From: Persicimonas caeni
Lineage (GTDB): Bacteria; Myxococcota_A; Bradymonadia; Bradymonadales; Bradymonadaceae
Direction: 5' to 3'
NCBI RefSeq assembly: GCF_006517175.1
Contig: NZ_CP041186.1
Span: 5,545,074-5,609,073, forward strand
Length of the DNA: 64,000 nucleotides
Positions 35,329 through 44,981 of the stretch are shown in pieces; within the stretch, counting starts at the first letter, position 1; each line of letters begins with the position of its first letter. The position numbers and the translations under genes were made by a program. The notes below the pieces were generated by a model. It was not told where the DNA came from, ran no database searches, and saw only the letters and a program-made list of their open reading frames with translations.

Positions 35329-35790
35329 TCAGGAGCGCAGGCGCTTGTAGAAGTTGGTCACCCGCACGTCGCTCAAAAGGCGTCCACTGTCGACGTGGAT
35401 GATCTCGACGTGGTGACGGATCATCGTCTCGCCGCGTTTGATGACGGTGCAAACGGCGCGCACCGTGCCCTCCCGGGCCGAGCTCAGGTGAGACCCGTTG
35501 ATTTCGACGCCCACCGGAGCGACCTCGGTGAGATCGACACCCCAGCACGAGTGCATGCTGGCGGCGGATTCGGCGAGCATCATCGATACCCCGCCGTGCA
35601 ACAGCCCGTAGGGTTGTCGAGCGTGATCGCCGATGGGCATCTCGAGCACGGCACGGTCGGCGTCGATGTCGACCAGGCGCACGTCATGAGCGCCGGCGGC
35701 GGTGAATTCACGGCTTTGGTCGAATAATTCGATCCAGCGCTCGCTATCGGTACCGGCGGAGAGGGCGAGTGTCATGAATTGTTCGGACAT
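35329..35790 (-). CDS. Hotdog-fold acyl-CoA thioesterase (PaaI/YdiI type)
   Basis: 153-residue thioesterase hydrolysing aromatic or short acyl-CoA esters. The family motif QPYGLLHGGVSMMLAESAAS (about residues 58-77) includes the HGG turn and the helix carrying the catalytic Glu. The later VGVEINGSHLSSAREGTVRA matches the hotdog beta core. Size is normal. It stands alone, convergent with the TPR-like gene. A second hotdog gene of different sequence lies at 50584. Confidence 0.88.
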   Translation of the reverse strand: MSEQFMTLALSAGTDSERWIELFDQSREFTAAGAHDVRLVDIDADRAVLEMPIGDHARQPYGLLHGGVSMMLAESAASMHSCWGVDLTEVAPVGVEINGSHLSSAREGTVRAVCTVIKRGETMIRHHVEIIHVDSGRLLSDVRVTNFYKRLRS

Positions 35791-35893
35791 AGCTTGGTGG
35801 GGTGCAGGTCAGTCGGTTTTGCGGGCTATCACTGCTCGCTACCATACCCCAAATCCACTTGATTGGAATGGATGGACTGGACGTTGAGGGAGC

Positions 35894-36307
35894 TCATTCC
35901 TCCTCGCTATCCTCCGACGTCTCGGAATCGGACTGGCTTCCTTCGCCTTGCCAGGGCCATTTGCCGGTTAGTTCGACTTCGAGCGTAAAGCTCAAGAAGG
36001 TTCGGACCAGTACCAAAATGGCGAGGGTGATTACTCCGTGCAGGCTAAACTTGATGGCAACCGTCTTGATGATGTCGGCTGCCACGAGGAGTTCGAGACC
36101 GACGAGCGTGCCGCGAATCAGACCGTGGCGGTAATTCGTAAAGATTCGCTTGTACGATTTGCGTCGAATCAACTGCACCAGCGCGATCGCGGTCATGACC
36201 ACTGCAATTCCGGCCACGACGATCGTTCCCAAGGCCTCGAGCCCCGCCGCACAGTACTCGGCGAGGAGTTTGGCAAAGTGCTTCACTTGGCCTGTGCTGG
36301 CTTCCAA
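35894..36307 (-). CDS. DUF1622 membrane protein
   Basis: 137 residues with three predicted membrane helices (ALGTIVVAGIAVVMTAIALV; LVGLELLVAADIIKTVAI; VITLAILVLVRTFLSFTLEVEL). The central helix motif GLELLVAADIIKT is the hallmark of DUF1622. The C-terminus is acidic (SETSEDSEEE). The likely start is a TTG at 36307 after GGGGGACG; a GTG seven codons later is possible. Function unknown for the family. Confidence 0.82.
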   Translation of the reverse strand: MEASTGQVKHFAKLLAEYCAAGLEALGTIVVAGIAVVMTAIALVQLIRRKSYKRIFTNYRHGLIRGTLVGLELLVAADIIKTVAIKFSLHGVITLAILVLVRTFLSFTLEVELTGKWPWQGEGSQSDSETSEDSEEE

Positions 36308-36436
36308 GGTCGTCCCCCGCGGCCTGCTGTCGCGCTAGAACTCTCGAGGTAATGATAGACACGCGCCAAGTGCAGCGAATGCCTTCCGCTCTTTCAGCAT
36401 GCACAGCGGCACCTGTGAAGTGGTGTCGAGCGCAAT

Positions 36437-36475
36437 GGTGTCAGACACCGTGTTTGTGAAATGGTGTCAGACACC
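36437..36475. repeat. Two GTGTC/GACAC palindromes (REP-like)
   Basis: GGTGTCAGACACC occurs at 36437-36449 and 36463-36475. The sequence after the second (GGCCAGC.TTCATGCGC) matches that after the copy at 41697, so homology extends beyond the palindrome. Related copies flank the RAYT gene. Confidence 0.85.
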
Positions 36476-36619
36476 GTGCGGGCCAGCGTTCATGCGCCTG
36501 TAAGCACGATGGGGAGGCTCGAGCCTTCCCATAGGAAGACGTGTTTTTGATCGCGGTTTGAACTGCCGGTGAGGCGGCGCCGCATGGACGCGGCGCCGCC
36601 GGAGGGGAGGGCGGGAGGC

Positions 36620-37402
36620 TTACTCGAAGAACTCGACCTTGCCGGTCGAGATGTCGTACATCGCGCCGACGATCTTGATGTCGCCCGCCTTTTCCATCTC
36701 GGCGAGGATCTCGCTGCGCTCGCGCACGTCCTCGACGGTCAGCTCGACGTTGCGGTGGGCGATCTTGTTGACCAACTCAGTGTTGTCCGACGAGCAGGTC
36801 TCACCCTCGGGCGTGACGTCCTCGACGGCGGGCTTGATCTCTTCGACCAGCGAGCTGATGTGGCCGAGCTGGACGTTGTCGCAGCTACCCTTGACCGCGC
36901 CGCAGCTGGTGTGACCCATCACGACCACGACCTTGGAGCCGGCGACCTTGGTGGCGAACTCCATGCTGCCGAGCATGTCCTCGGTCTCGAAGTTGCCGGC
37001 CACGCGTGCCGAGAAGATGTCGCCGACGCCCTGGTCGAAGACCAGCTCGTGGGGCACGCGCGAGTCGACGCAGCCGAGCACGACCGCGAACGGATACTGA
37101 CCCGCCGCGGTGGCCTGGACCTGCGCGCCCAAGTCACGATTGGTCATTTCACCTTTGACGTAGCGCGCGTTGCCCTCTTTGAGCTTTTGCAGCGCCTGAT
37201 CAGGGGTCATCGCGGTCTGCGACTCTTTGGTCATCACATCCTTGATGGCCTCGTCTCCCTCGCCTGCCGGCTCCGTCTCCTGTTGCGCCTCAGCCGTCTG
37301 CGATTCCTTCGGGCTCTCGGCCTCGGCCTTCTCTTCGGGCGAGCTGCAAGCAGTGATCAGCGCGGCGCTGCATACAAGGGTCAGAAATAGATGCTTTTTC
37401 AT
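36620..37402 (-). CDS. Beta-class carbonic anhydrase, exported as lipoprotein
   Basis: Zinc enzyme interconverting CO2 and bicarbonate. Zinc ligands and partner are visible: Cys111 and Asp113 in CVDSR, His164 and Cys167 in GHTSCGAVKG. The N-terminus is a lipoprotein signal (LITAC, Cys19) plus a Glu-rich spacer to about residue 65, so the enzyme works outside the cytoplasm, unusual for this class. ATG 37402 has GGAG nine bases upstream. 260 residues total, domain about 195. It stands alone. In the periplasm it could supply bicarbonate or buffer pH. Confidence 0.93.
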   Translation of the reverse strand: MKKHLFLTLVCSAALITACSSPEEKAEAESPKESQTAEAQQETEPAGEGDEAIKDVMTKESQTAMTPDQALQKLKEGNARYVKGEMTNRDLGAQVQATAAGQYPFAVVLGCVDSRVPHELVFDQGVGDIFSARVAGNFETEDMLGSMEFATKVAGSKVVVVMGHTSCGAVKGSCDNVQLGHISSLVEEIKPAVEDVTPEGETCSSDNTELVNKIAHRNVELTVEDVRERSEILAEMEKAGDIKIVGAMYDISTGKVEFFE

Positions 37403-37708
37403 TTCGTACATCTCCGAAGGTTGTAGAATTAGGTGATACAAATGGCGTTCGAATGCCTCAACTTAGTAATCGCTCGAATCAATATGGGGCGCGGTTGGCC
37501 TCACTGAGCGAACTCTAGCAGAGGTTAAGCACGCGGGGCGTGGCTGGCAAATTGGAAATGTGCCCCCTTTGATTCGCTTTTATCGAATAAGAATGTCTAA
37601 ACTCATCAAAGAGCGCCGTTCACATGGTCCCACGATGCGGCAACCTTGCCTCGGCGCAAACCTCTCGCTAACACTACGGCACGTATCGATGAGTGCCATG
37701 AGGTAGAG

Positions 37709-39670
37709 ATGCTTCCGAAGCGATTTTGGTGTGTTTTTGTCGCAACTGTCACATTCGGCTTGCTCGGTCTGCCGGGCTGTTCCGACGAGGTCGAGCCTAA
37801 TGGAGACGGCGAATGCAAGACCGGCGAGACATTCAACGTGCTCAGCGGACGCTGTGAGCCGGCAGCCCAGCCGGATGCCTCCGTCGCGGACACGAGCCGC
37901 GCTGACGTGACTTCGACTGAAGACGTCGGCGCCGATGCTGACGCCGGGCCGGACGGGCAATGCACGCCCGGGGAGCGTCAGTGCGCGGATCTGTGGACCT
38001 TGGCCACTTGCAACACTTCGGGCGATGGGTTCGACGAGACAAACTGCGGCCAGGGGGCATTATGCCGACAGGGGCGCTGTGAGCAGGCCCAGGGAAGTTG
38101 TGCTGCCGGTGAGCGCACGTGCGCGACCCTGAGCGAGGCGCTTGTCTGCGCCGACGATGGGTTGGGATTCGACAGTGAGACGTGCGAATCGGACGAGCTT
38201 TGCCATCGGGGCACCTGCCAGGTTCTGACCTGCGTGCCGTCCCAGACGAGCTGCCAGGGCAACGACGTGGTGCGATGCAGCGACGATGGCAGCGCGCAGA
38301 CGGCGGTGCAAACGTGTGGCTCGGGCGAGGTTTGTGAGGCGGGCGCCTGCGTGGCTGACACAGGGCCCTGCGCAAACCAGAAGGGCTATCTGGGCTGCGA
38401 GTTTTTGGCCGCCGACCTCGACCACATGGATCCGGGCGACGACCAGCAATTCGGAATCAGCGTCTCCAATAGCCACACCGCACCGGTCGACGTGACCATT
38501 ACGACCGGCGACGGCTCGCAGGTCACCAGTCAGACAATCGCGGTCGGCCAATTGCAGACCTTCGAACTCGCCCGGCGCGATGTCGACAACACCGGGCTGA
38601 CGCGCCAGAGCTACATCGTCGAATCGACCGGGCCGGTCACGGTTCACCAGTTCAACCCGCTCAACCGCTCCGGTGTGGCTTCGACCGACGCCTCGCTGCT
38701 GCTGCCATCACACGCCATCGGTACGGACTACATGGTGCTGGGGTGGCCCACCACCACGAGCTTTCGGGTCACCGAAGGACGCGCCTACTTCACGATCATT
38801 GCCGCCGAAGATGCCACGCAGGTCACCGTCGAACCGACTGCTCCCATTGAAGCGGGCGGCGGGGTATCTGCGCTCACGCCTGGTCAGCGCCAGACCTTTA
38901 CGCTGGACCGGGGTCAAGTGCTCTCGCTGTCGACGCCCAACGAGGCGGGCCACGATCTGAGCGGGTCGACCATCACCAGCACCAAACCGGTGGCGGTCTA
39001 TTCGGGGAGTGAGTGCGCTGACGTGCCGGTGGGCACGGCGGCTTGTGACCACCTCGAGCAGCAGCTCTACCCGACAGACACATGGGGGGCGACGCTGGTA
39101 GCCGCGAAATTTGCCCCGCGCGACGAAGAGGTCGACGTCTATCGACTCATCGCCAGCCAGGACGGTACGCAGGTGAGTTTCACACCCGCAGTCGGCGGCA
39201 GCTCGCAGACCACGCTCGACCGGGGCCAAGTCTACGAGTTCTCGACCGCCGAGCACTTTTTGCTCGAGGCCTCCGCGCCGGTGTTGTTGGGGCAGTTCAT
39301 GGTGGGGGCGTCCGACGACGGCGTCTGCTCGGGGCTGTTCTGCTCCGGCTCGCCGGGAGATCCGGCCTTCTTGCTCAACGTCTCCACTCGCCAGTATCGC
39401 AGCGATTATATCGTGTTGATCCCGGCGGGATTCGGAGACAATTTTCTGAGCATCACCGCCCCCACCGGAACGAGCGTGAGCGTGGATGGACAGGCCGTGT
39501 CAGTGACACCGAGCGCCATCACCGGGACGAATTGGCAGGTCTACCAAGTCCCGGTGGGTGAGGGCGTGCATCGCGTCGAGGCCTCACAGCCGGTGGGGCT
39601 GACCGCGCACGGCTACGACCAATACGTGTCGTATGCCTACCCGGGCGGATTGAGCCTCGAGGCACGCTAG
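37709..39670 (+). CDS. Large lipoprotein with IgGFc-binding-like domain
   Basis: 653-residue surface lipoprotein. Lipobox LLGLPGC near residue 20. An Asp/Thr-rich spacer follows, then a Cys-rich section (about 75-220) of repeated C...GE.C..GTC units. The C-terminal 430 residues are the IgGFc-binding N-terminal-like domain: NQKGYLGCEF, ASLLLPSHAIGTDYMVLGW, EQQLYPTDTWGATLVAAKF, DPAFLLN and YVSYAYPGG. GAGGTAGAG precedes ATG 37709. A paralog with the same layout lies at 46703. Probably adhesive; actual ligand unknown. Confidence 0.88.
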   Translation: MLPKRFWCVFVATVTFGLLGLPGCSDEVEPNGDGECKTGETFNVLSGRCEPAAQPDASVADTSRADVTSTEDVGADADAGPDGQCTPGERQCADLWTLATCNTSGDGFDETNCGQGALCRQGRCEQAQGSCAAGERTCATLSEALVCADDGLGFDSETCESDELCHRGTCQVLTCVPSQTSCQGNDVVRCSDDGSAQTAVQTCGSGEVCEAGACVADTGPCANQKGYLGCEFLAADLDHMDPGDDQQFGISVSNSHTAPVDVTITTGDGSQVTSQTIAVGQLQTFELARRDVDNTGLTRQSYIVESTGPVTVHQFNPLNRSGVASTDASLLLPSHAIGTDYMVLGWPTTTSFRVTEGRAYFTIIAAEDATQVTVEPTAPIEAGGGVSALTPGQRQTFTLDRGQVLSLSTPNEAGHDLSGSTITSTKPVAVYSGSECADVPVGTAACDHLEQQLYPTDTWGATLVAAKFAPRDEEVDVYRLIASQDGTQVSFTPAVGGSSQTTLDRGQVYEFSTAEHFLLEASAPVLLGQFMVGASDDGVCSGLFCSGSPGDPAFLLNVSTRQYRSDYIVLIPAGFGDNFLSITAPTGTSVSVDGQAVSVTPSAITGTNWQVYQVPVGEGVHRVEASQPVGLTAHGYDQYVSYAYPGGLSLEAR

Positions 39671-39681
39671 TGTCAGCGCCG

Positions 39682-41496
39682 TTAGAACCACTCCGGTTGC
39701 ATCGACAAGGTCGTGTCGTCGAGTGAGCTCAGCAGCTCGCTATGGCGGGCGACCTTGGGAAGCTCCCACCGAAAGAAGTAGCGCGCGGCCTGAAGCTTGC
39801 CGTGAAGGAATTGCTCGCGCGCCGTGTCGAGCCCGTCTTCATCCAGTTGGTTGTGGGCGATGGTGGCTTGTTGCAGCCACATCCAGGCGATGACGATGTG
39901 CCCCAGCATCTCCAAATAGACACTGGCGTTAGCCAAGAAGAGGTCGACCTTGCCCTGCATGGCTGCGCCGGTGAGGGTCATGGTCGCCTTAGCGGCTTGC
40001 TGGGTCGCGGTCTCCAGGGCGTCGGCCAATTCGACCAGCTCGGGGGTTTGGCGCGCACGCTCGATGTCGGCGTTGACGCGGCCGAGCAGGAGCTGCAGCG
40101 CGGCACCGTTCTTCATGGTGACCTTGCGCCCGAGTAGGTCGAGGGCTTGGATGCCGTTGGTGCCCTCGTGAATGGCGTTGAGGCGATTGTCGCGGTAGAG
40201 CCGCTCGACGGGGTATTCGCTGGAGTAGCCGTAGCCCCCCATCACTTGAATGGCGAGCTTGTTGGCCTCGAGGCAGTGCTCGCTGGGCCAGGCCTTGGCA
40301 ATTGGAGTGAGCAGGTCGAGCAGAAGGCTGGTCTGCTCGGCGCGCTCGGTATCTTCATCGACCTCGGCGAGCTTGATGTCGTCGACGAGTCGGGCGCAGA
40401 AGAGCCCGAGCATCAGCGCGCCCTCGGTGGCGGCTTTCTGAGCGAGCAGCATGCGGCGAACGTCGGCGTGCTCGATGATTGGGACGGGCTCGGACGTGGG
40501 ATCCTTGTCGGCGGCCGGTCGCCCTTGCGGGCGCTCTTTGGCGTACTCGAGGCTGTGCTGGTAGCCGGCGTGGCCGAGCATCGTGGCACCGAGCCCCACG
40601 CCGATGCGCGCCTCGTTCATCATGTGGAACATGTAGCGCAACCCTTGGTGCTCCTCACCGACGAGCCAGCCGATGCAGTCGTCGTTCTCGCCGAAGTTCA
40701 ACGCGGTGTTGATAGTGCCGCGAAAGCCCATCTTGTGGTTGAGCCCGGTCAACGACACGTCGTTGGGCTCGGCGGGGTTGCCTGCGTCGTCGAGGCGCAT
40801 CTTGGGGACGATAAAAAGGGAGATGCCCTTCACGCCGGGGGGACCTCCGGGGATTTTAGCCAGCACGAGGTGGACGATATTTTCGCCCAGCTCGTGATCG
40901 CCGCCCGAGATCCACATTTTGTTGCCGCGTATCTTGTAGCGCCCGGCGCCCAACGGCTCGGCGACCGTCTCGATGTCGGTGAGCGAGGAGCCGGCCTGGG
41001 GCTCGGAGAGGCACATTGTGCCGAAGAAGCGTCCCTGGAGCATCGGCTCGAGGAAACGCTCTTTTTGTTCGTCGGTGGCGTGGGTGGCCAACAGGTTGGC
41101 GGCGGCGAGGGTCAAGAGCGGATAGCCCGCGGTGGCGCAGTTGGCGGCGTAGAAGACGGCCATGTAGGCCTGTGCGATGGAGTAGGGCAGCTGCATGCCA
41201 CCGTCGTCGGCGTCGAAGGAGGCGCTCAAAAAACCTGCCTCGGTGAATGCCTCGATGGCTTCGGCGACCTCTGGAATGATGTGGACGCGGTCGCCGTCGA
41301 AGCTGGGAGGCTCGCGGTCGAGTTTGGCGGCGTGAGGCTCGAATTTGTCGCGCGCGATACGAATGGCGGTGTCGACGACCGCCTCGAATGTCTGCCGATT
41401 GTGGTCGGCAAAGTACGGGTGCTCGGTCAGTTGGTCGACATGGAGGCAGTCGTACAGCAGGAAGTCGAGGTCGCGGCGGTCGATGATGTCGCTCAT
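39682..41496 (-). CDS. Acyl-CoA dehydrogenase with C-terminal extension
   Basis: 604-residue flavoenzyme that oxidises acyl-CoA to the enoyl-CoA and feeds electrons to ETF. Domain order is N-terminal helical, middle beta (TMCLSEPQAGSSLTDIETVA, then KMWISGGDHE), C-terminal helical (HCLEANKLAIQVMGGYGYSSEYPVERLYRD with catalytic region before HEGTNGIQALDLLGRK). It ends with the extra C-terminal domain and QPEWF tail typical of the 600-residue subgroup. ATG 41496 opens the conserved N-terminus. It stands alone; substrate chain type unknown. Confidence 0.93.
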   Translation of the reverse strand: MSDIIDRRDLDFLLYDCLHVDQLTEHPYFADHNRQTFEAVVDTAIRIARDKFEPHAAKLDREPPSFDGDRVHIIPEVAEAIEAFTEAGFLSASFDADDGGMQLPYSIAQAYMAVFYAANCATAGYPLLTLAAANLLATHATDEQKERFLEPMLQGRFFGTMCLSEPQAGSSLTDIETVAEPLGAGRYKIRGNKMWISGGDHELGENIVHLVLAKIPGGPPGVKGISLFIVPKMRLDDAGNPAEPNDVSLTGLNHKMGFRGTINTALNFGENDDCIGWLVGEEHQGLRYMFHMMNEARIGVGLGATMLGHAGYQHSLEYAKERPQGRPAADKDPTSEPVPIIEHADVRRMLLAQKAATEGALMLGLFCARLVDDIKLAEVDEDTERAEQTSLLLDLLTPIAKAWPSEHCLEANKLAIQVMGGYGYSSEYPVERLYRDNRLNAIHEGTNGIQALDLLGRKVTMKNGAALQLLLGRVNADIERARQTPELVELADALETATQQAAKATMTLTGAAMQGKVDLFLANASVYLEMLGHIVIAWMWLQQATIAHNQLDEDGLDTAREQFLHGKLQAARYFFRWELPKVARHSELLSSLDDTTLSMQPEWF

Positions 41497-41696
41497 ATTC
41501 GCTGGCCAAGAAGGCGTGTGAGTTAAGTGGCACGTCGGCAGAAGCTTCCAGCCCGGCAGGTCTCGATGGTACTCCCGCGAGCCGCGCGGGCGGACCACGT
41601 TTGGCAGGTCGATGGTAATCAACACCGCGAGACAAGACCAGTGACTCGCGCCAATTCGACAAACAGAAAATGCCCCCCGATTTTACCCCACCCCCC

Positions 41697-41717
41697 ACAC
41701 GGTGTCAGACACCGTGT
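41697..41717. repeat. REP-like palindrome upstream of the RAYT gene
   Basis: Ten-base perfect arms ACACGGTGTC and GACACCGTGT around one A. It shares about 34 of 41 bases with the 36463 copy from GACACC onward. It lies 162 bases before the transposase ATG. Confidence 0.88.
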
Positions 41718-41878
41718 AGGCCAGCATTCATGCGCGTCTGAGCAGGATCTTGTGCGCGATCTCTGCCCGTGGCTCGCCAAGAAATTTCGCCCGATCACGC
41801 AACGAATCGTCCCCTTTTGCCGAAAACCGTATTGAGGGCTGTTGATGAACCTTCACCACATTACGGAGCACGGCACCC

Positions 41879-42841
41879 ATGGGACACCCGTTGCGAAATC
41901 AAGAAAAGGACGTCATTTACGAATTGAGCAATCGCACTCTGCACCAGATGTACGCGCTTTTGCCCGAGGAGCAGGTCAACGCCATCATCCTGGGGCTGTT
42001 GGCCAAGTATGCCTGGCGCTACAGCGTCGAAATCTTCGCGTTTTGCTTTATGTCCAACCACTTTCACATGCTGGTGCGCTCCAAGAAGCTGCAGCTGCAC
42101 CTGTTCATGCGCGACTTTCAGAGCCAGTTGGCAAAGAAAATCAACGCCCTGCGCAACCGCACTGGCACCTTCTGGGAGCGCCGCTACACCGCGACCAAGG
42201 TGATGGACGACGAGGCGATGGTCGACCGGTTGCGCTATATCGTGTGCAACCCCAGCGAGTCGGGCCTCGTGAGTCACCCGAAGCTGTGGCCGGGGTTGTG
42301 CTCGTGGGATATCCATAAGTCTGGTGAGCCCATGGTGGGAGAAGTCGTCAACCGCAAGACCTATTGGGCGGAGAAGCGCAAACGCAAGAACAAGTACAAG
42401 ACCGAAGCCGAGCTCATCGAGATGGCCACCGAGCGCTACACGCTCGAGATGGCGAAGCTCCCGCAGTGGAGAGATCTCGACGACGAGACCTACCATCGAA
42501 AGATCGTCGAGACGTGCCACGAGCACGCCGGTGAGCTGGCCAAGAAGCGGAAAAGGCCATGTCCTGGGCCTCAGAAGGTGCTCAGCGTGAAGTGGAACGA
42601 ACGCCCTAACAACCCCAAGAAGGCGCCTCGCCCGCTATGCCACGGCGGCGACTGCAAGCAGCGCCAGGCCTATCGAGAGAACAGACGCCTGCTCGTCAGT
42701 GGCTATCGAAAGGCGGTGCGCAAGTGGCGCAAAGGCAAGACTGAGATCGAATTCCCCGATGGCACCATCCCGCCCGGCCACCAGTTCTGCGTGGGCGGGA
42801 GTCACGATATCCGCCGCGACCCACCTCCCCCCAGCAATTAG
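41879..42841 (+). mobile_element. REP-associated tyrosine transposase (RAYT, Y1 family)
   Basis: 320-residue single-strand DNA transposase of the IS200/IS605-related Y1 superfamily. The HUH metal site is His61-Phe-His63 in FMSNHFHMLV, and the probable nucleophile is Tyr120 in RLRYIVCNP. Between them is the RAYT-typical GTFWERRYTA. The C-terminal 180 residues are basic with paired cysteines and histidines (CHGGDCKQRQAYRENRR), longer than most RAYTs. It is flanked by GTGTC/GACAC palindromes at 41697 and 43120, presumably its recognition sequences. RAYTs are usually domesticated single-copy genes that spread REP sequences. Confidence 0.92.
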
Positions 42842-43119
42842 CGTCTACAACGTCACTTTGTAGTATCAGGCCTTGTCCTTGACGGCTTGCCATCCATTGA
42901 ACCCCCACTCACGCATCTCGCGTCGTGAGTCCACCGAAGTGCGTCTTCGTTTCGACGTGGATCTTGAAATCGATGCAATCGGACGGCCGGCCTACCGAGT
43001 GATGTCGCCGGTAATGGGCCGAGACACGTTTTTGTATGCTGGGGCGTGTGAGTGGGCGCTGTTTTTTGGCGGTGCGCAAATCGAAAAGCAGCCTGAGAGG
43101 CGCATGAGAGCTGGTTGCC

Positions 43120-43136
43120 ACGGTGTCTGACACCGT
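43120..43136. repeat. REP-like palindrome downstream of the RAYT gene
   Basis: ACGGTGTC-T-GACACCGT, opposite in orientation at its centre base to the upstream copy, 278 bases after the transposase stop. The stretch 42842-43210 otherwise holds no supportable gene. Confidence 0.85.
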
Positions 43137-43210
43137 TTGGAGGGGGTCGTTAGGTGGGGGGCACGTGCATACGTTCCGAGGGCAACAAATCCTCATACCT
43201 CGGAGGAGAT

Positions 43211-43561
43211 ATGGCGACGAGTAACCACGACGAAATCTACCGGGAGTTCAACGACGCGGTGAACATGGCGCCCAAAGAACTCGAGGAGTGGCTCGACACC
43301 AACGAGTCACGCTCGGTGGGCCAGGACTCGGGCGACGGGGAGGCCATCGGCCACAAGTCCGGCCGCCGCATCGTCGACATCAAACGGACCAAGAAGGCCG
43401 ACCTGACCGACGGCGACTACGACCACATGCAAAAGGTCGTCGGCTACGTGAATCGCCATCTGGCCCAGAAGCCCTCATCGGACGTCGTAGACTCCAATTG
43501 GCGCTACTCGTTGATGAACTGGGGCCACGACCCCTGCAAAGATTCGGGTGTCAGTTGCTGA
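43211..43561 (+). CDS. DUF3140 protein
   Basis: 116-residue cytoplasmic protein with the whole DUF3140 pattern: EFNDAVNMAPKELEEWLDT, ESRSVGQ, GHKSGRRIVDI, a KADLTDGDYDHMQKVVGYVNRH block and a closing RYSLMNWGHDP. A very strong GGAGGAGAT sits directly before the ATG, so this start is clear; an upstream in-frame start at 43154 is not needed. The biochemical role of the family is not known. It stands alone next to the RAYT region. Confidence 0.93.
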   Translation: MATSNHDEIYREFNDAVNMAPKELEEWLDTNESRSVGQDSGDGEAIGHKSGRRIVDIKRTKKADLTDGDYDHMQKVVGYVNRHLAQKPSSDVVDSNWRYSLMNWGHDPCKDSGVSC

Positions 43562-43642
43562 CACTCAGATTATCGGTTGCCCATGCCGGATAGGCGCTGC
43601 TCCACTAGTCCGCACATCGCGCCGCTTCCAGTCCAGTGAGCG

Positions 43643-43663
43643 CTCTACGGACAGACCGTAGAG
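43643..43663. other. Hairpin between DUF3140 and SDR genes
   Basis: CTCTACGG-ACAGA-CCGTAGAG is a perfect 8-bp stem with no T-run on either side. It lies between convergent genes and may act as a weak stop or mRNA end. Confidence 0.5.
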
Positions 43664-43718
43664 TCATCGTTGCCCGAGATGACGATCGGTCCGTCGATCT
43701 TGGCCGTTTTCATCGCGT

Positions 43719-44735
43719 CTACAACCGTCTTGCCAGCGCGGCAGCCCCCACCCCGAGCAACAGCCCGGCCGCCGCGGTGGCGACCGGGTGCATCGACAGC
43801 GCCGTGTAGAGGCTGTGCTCGAACACGGGCACCGATTCGTCGATATCCCCGCTTCGGGTGGGGGCTTCGTTGTTGTTCGGAGCGTAGAGCGTGCCCAACG
43901 ACCCACCATTGGTCGGCTGGTCGGTCTTCTGCCCGGCGAACATCGTCGCCTCCATGACCCGGTCGCCCAGCCCGGGCGCCAGCTTGCCCATCAACGACAG
44001 CGCGCGGGCGCCGCCGCCAACGACGACGTCGCGTCTGGGATGTTCGGCACACTGCAGCACCGCGCGGGCGACGACCTCCGGGGCGTACACCGGCGGCGGC
44101 AGCGTCGGCTCGACGTCCATGTTGTTTTTGGCGTGCTTGACATAGTTGGTGTTGATCGACGCCGGCTTGATCAGACACACCGCGATGGGGTCTTCGTTCT
44201 TCTCCAGTTCCATACGCAGCGCGTCGGTATAGGCTTTGACCGCGTGCTTGCTCGCCGAGTAGTGGCCCTGCAGCGCCAGCGAACGATCGGACAGGGTGCT
44301 GCCGATATTGATCAGCGTGCCGCCGCCTTGGCGGCGCAAAAAGGGCAGGGCCGCCTGCGAGCCGTTGACCACGCCCCAATAGTTCGTCTCGAAGAGCTGG
44401 TGGGCGTCGTCGAGGGCGGTATCTTCGAGGCGGCCGAAGATGGTCACCCCGGCGTTGTTGATCCAGGTGTCGATCCCGCCGTAGCGCTCGATGGCGGTGT
44501 GGGCGAGGAGCTCGAGTTGGTCGGGCTTGGTGACGTTGGCGCGCACGTAAGTCGCCTCGAGGCCGCGCTCGGTGATTCGGTCGGTGATCGTGCGTAGCTT
44601 GGGCTCGGCACGCGCCGACAGAACCACACGCGCGCCGCGCTCGGCGGCCATCTCGGCGATCGTCATGCCGATGCCGCTCGAGGCTCCTGTAACTACGATA
44701 ACTTGCTCGTCGAGTGGTTTCGGGTGGAAGTTCAT
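43719..44735 (-). CDS. Short-chain dehydrogenase with C-terminal membrane anchor
   Basis: 338-residue SDR. The cofactor motif TGASSGIG lies at about residues 16-23, NNAG near 95, the catalytic YSASK near 158 with Ser upstream (INIGSTLSD). The NADP-type RAEPKL follows strand 2. The C-terminus has a hydrophobic segment (ATAAAGLLLGVGAAALARRL) likely tethering it to the membrane, an arrangement seen in a common subgroup of unknown substrate. ATG 44735 starts the conserved part; GGGGAACG precedes it. Confidence 0.88.
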   Translation of the reverse strand: MNFHPKPLDEQVIVVTGASSGIGMTIAEMAAERGARVVLSARAEPKLRTITDRITERGLEATYVRANVTKPDQLELLAHTAIERYGGIDTWINNAGVTIFGRLEDTALDDAHQLFETNYWGVVNGSQAALPFLRRQGGGTLINIGSTLSDRSLALQGHYSASKHAVKAYTDALRMELEKNEDPIAVCLIKPASINTNYVKHAKNNMDVEPTLPPPVYAPEVVARAVLQCAEHPRRDVVVGGGARALSLMGKLAPGLGDRVMEATMFAGQKTDQPTNGGSLGTLYAPNNNEAPTRSGDIDESVPVFEHSLYTALSMHPVATAAAGLLLGVGAAALARRL

Positions 44736-44981
44736 CGAGCGTTCCCCGTCTATGGAGTGAGATGTTGACACAATTTGGGCTTGCGGCTGGGAGCGAAACC
44801 GAAGCAGAGGCCACTATTTGGTTCACAGCCGCAATCTAAGCGCCGAAGGTAATGTCGACAGTGCGGTGGTCGGGTGTTGGTGGGGTGAAAGGTGAGCGAT
44901 CTTGACCGGTTAGCGTTGACGCGCACATTCGCAAGGGACACGGCCCGACCGAGCGAATCGACCCCCACCCAGGAGGAGACG

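Noticed and set aside
42873-43130. Plus-strand frame of 85 codons between RAYT and DUF3140
   Set aside because: No ribosome site, no family pattern, and it ends in the REP-like palindrome; at most a relic.
41697-43136. Complete IS200/IS605 insertion sequence with accessory TnpB
   Set aside because: Only a Y1 protein of RAYT type is present; no TnpB and no typical subterminal IS ends, just REP-like palindromes.
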